A stretch of 64,000 nucleotides of DNA, taken from NCBI RefSeq assembly GCF_902150065.1, contig NC_043996.1, positions 17,766,985 to 17,830,984 of the forward strand, read 5' to 3'. Of this stretch, positions 63,163 to 64,000 are shown piece by piece. Origin of the DNA: Myripristis murdjan (taxonomy: Eukaryota > Chordata > Actinopteri > Holocentriformes > Holocentridae). A program made the position numbers and the translations under genes. Position 1 is the stretch's first letter. Each line of letters starts with the position of its first letter. The notes below the pieces were generated by a model, which was not told the origin of the DNA, searched no databases, and was given only the letters and a program-made list of their open reading frames with translations.

Positions 63163-64000
63163 TAGTAAAAGGATATAGTTTTTTATAGTTTTTTTTTTTA
63201 TTTATTTATTTTTACTTTTTTCTTTGCCAGAATTTAATTCAGATTGACGCTGTTAGCTTTACACCCTTAAAATAAGATTTCTGAATATGAAACTCATCAA
63301 AGGGAAATAAATAGACAAATGTTGTTAAACTTTGGATTATTGACCTGGTCAGAAAAAAAGCTGCATCTCTGAAAGAAGTGCAAGTCACGTTTCAAGTTTT
63401 AGGCATGTAACATTATACCACAGAGGTTATATATGGAGAGCAAGTGATATTTAGAGGGTAATCAAACATTTGTCTAATTTCTTTACTTATATCCTAAAAA
63501 ACAGTTTTTGCGCACAATCGGACACTTGAGGATGAACTTGAGGAGACAAAGCGGCGAGAGTCCATTGAGACTCACACCTCGGTTTGACGCGCACAAAAGC
63601 CAAACTCTAGTGAGCGGCTCAGTGGTGTGCAAAAAGACGCCAAGGCTTTTCAAAATGTGGAAAGAAAGGGAGAAAAAACGGCGCTGACAAAAGGCCGGGA
63701 GAAGACATTATGAACCCGCAATGAGCGATGAATTATTCAGGGACACCAATAGGCTCAGTCAGACCTGTTTTATAGACTGCTCACTTAGAGGAAAAAAGGA
63801 CATTTTCGCCTACAAAGTGTTAATTTGGGGGCTTTTTCCACAGTTTAGAGCCAGAGTTTGCCTTTCAGAAAAATTGAGATTAGGCTAAACACCGTCGACT
63901 TGAGGCAAACACCTGTTGATTTACGACCTGTTGTGGTCTGAGGAATGTACCGCAACAGGACAGCTTATTGCGTTGGACACATGATGTTAATAACAGATGA

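Larger units (their letters stand above)
62823..64000 (+). other. pax3: pax3 intron 4 (5' part)
   Basis: Begins at the exon 4 donor and runs off the window. It holds two AAT arrays (62884-62929 and 63128-63160), an ACA-rich tract between them, and from about 63490 a stretch of balanced composition that differs from the AT-rich DNA before it. In zebrafish, as I recall, conserved neural-crest enhancers lie in this intron. Confidence 0.6.

Noticed and set aside
63505-63587. pax3 exon 5 (start of the homeobox)
   Set aside because: The translated sequence has no homeodomain similarity and ends in a stop; the true exon 5 must lie beyond 64000.

Overview
This window is vertebrate nuclear DNA, most likely from a spiny-rayed (percomorph) teleost fish. 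The genes are split into short exons with GT/AG introns. The intergenic DNA is rich in CA/TG, GATA and AAT microsatellites, hAT-like miniature elements, a 5S-rRNA-derived SINE and a tRNA-derived SINE of the fish type. The gene set (cul3, ap1s3, scg2, acsl3, pax3) matches the neighbourhood on human 2q36. The secretoneurin peptide in the scg2 gene begins ATEDLDEQYTPQSL, which is the teleost 'b' form as I remember it. If so, the window is one of the two ohnologous copies of this block that arose in the teleost genome duplication.

Layout from left to right: cul3 (+, 16 coding exons, 643-10314, complete, 766 codons plus stop); dhrs12 (-, 10 exons, 11584-15971, complete, 334 aa), which is not at this place in mammals; ap1s3 (+, 16504-19681, complete, with two candidate terminal exons), sharing a 0.5 kb head-to-head promoter region with dhrs12; scg2b (-, single coding exon, 21278-23095, 605 aa), tail to tail with ap1s3; about 9 kb of gene-poor DNA; acsl3 (-, 14 coding exons, 35551-41965, complete, 711 aa) with a probable long 3' UTR and a 5' UTR intron of several kb full of transposon remains; a second gene-poor stretch with long microsatellites; an intronless two-transmembrane RING-finger gene (-, 53070-53753); about 7 kb of gene-free upstream DNA; and the first four coding exons of pax3 (+, from 60717), whose homeobox exons lie beyond the right edge.

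The genes do not form one pathway. Their products are a ubiquitin-ligase scaffold, an oxidoreductase, a clathrin-adaptor subunit, a neuropeptide precursor, a fatty-acyl-CoA synthetase, a putative E3 ligase and a developmental transcription factor. What holds them together is conserved synteny. No viral, prokaryotic or CRISPR-like system was seen. The points most worth a second look are: the two alternative ap1s3 tail exons; the NAGNAG acceptor and a phase-compatible cryptic terminal exon in pax3; two short, stop-free, 3n-length introns in cul3; a 55-base G run in the cul3 3' UTR; a hAT-type miniature element with an intact 8-bp target duplication 44 bases from an acsl3 splice donor; and several repeat families and palindromes shared across the window.
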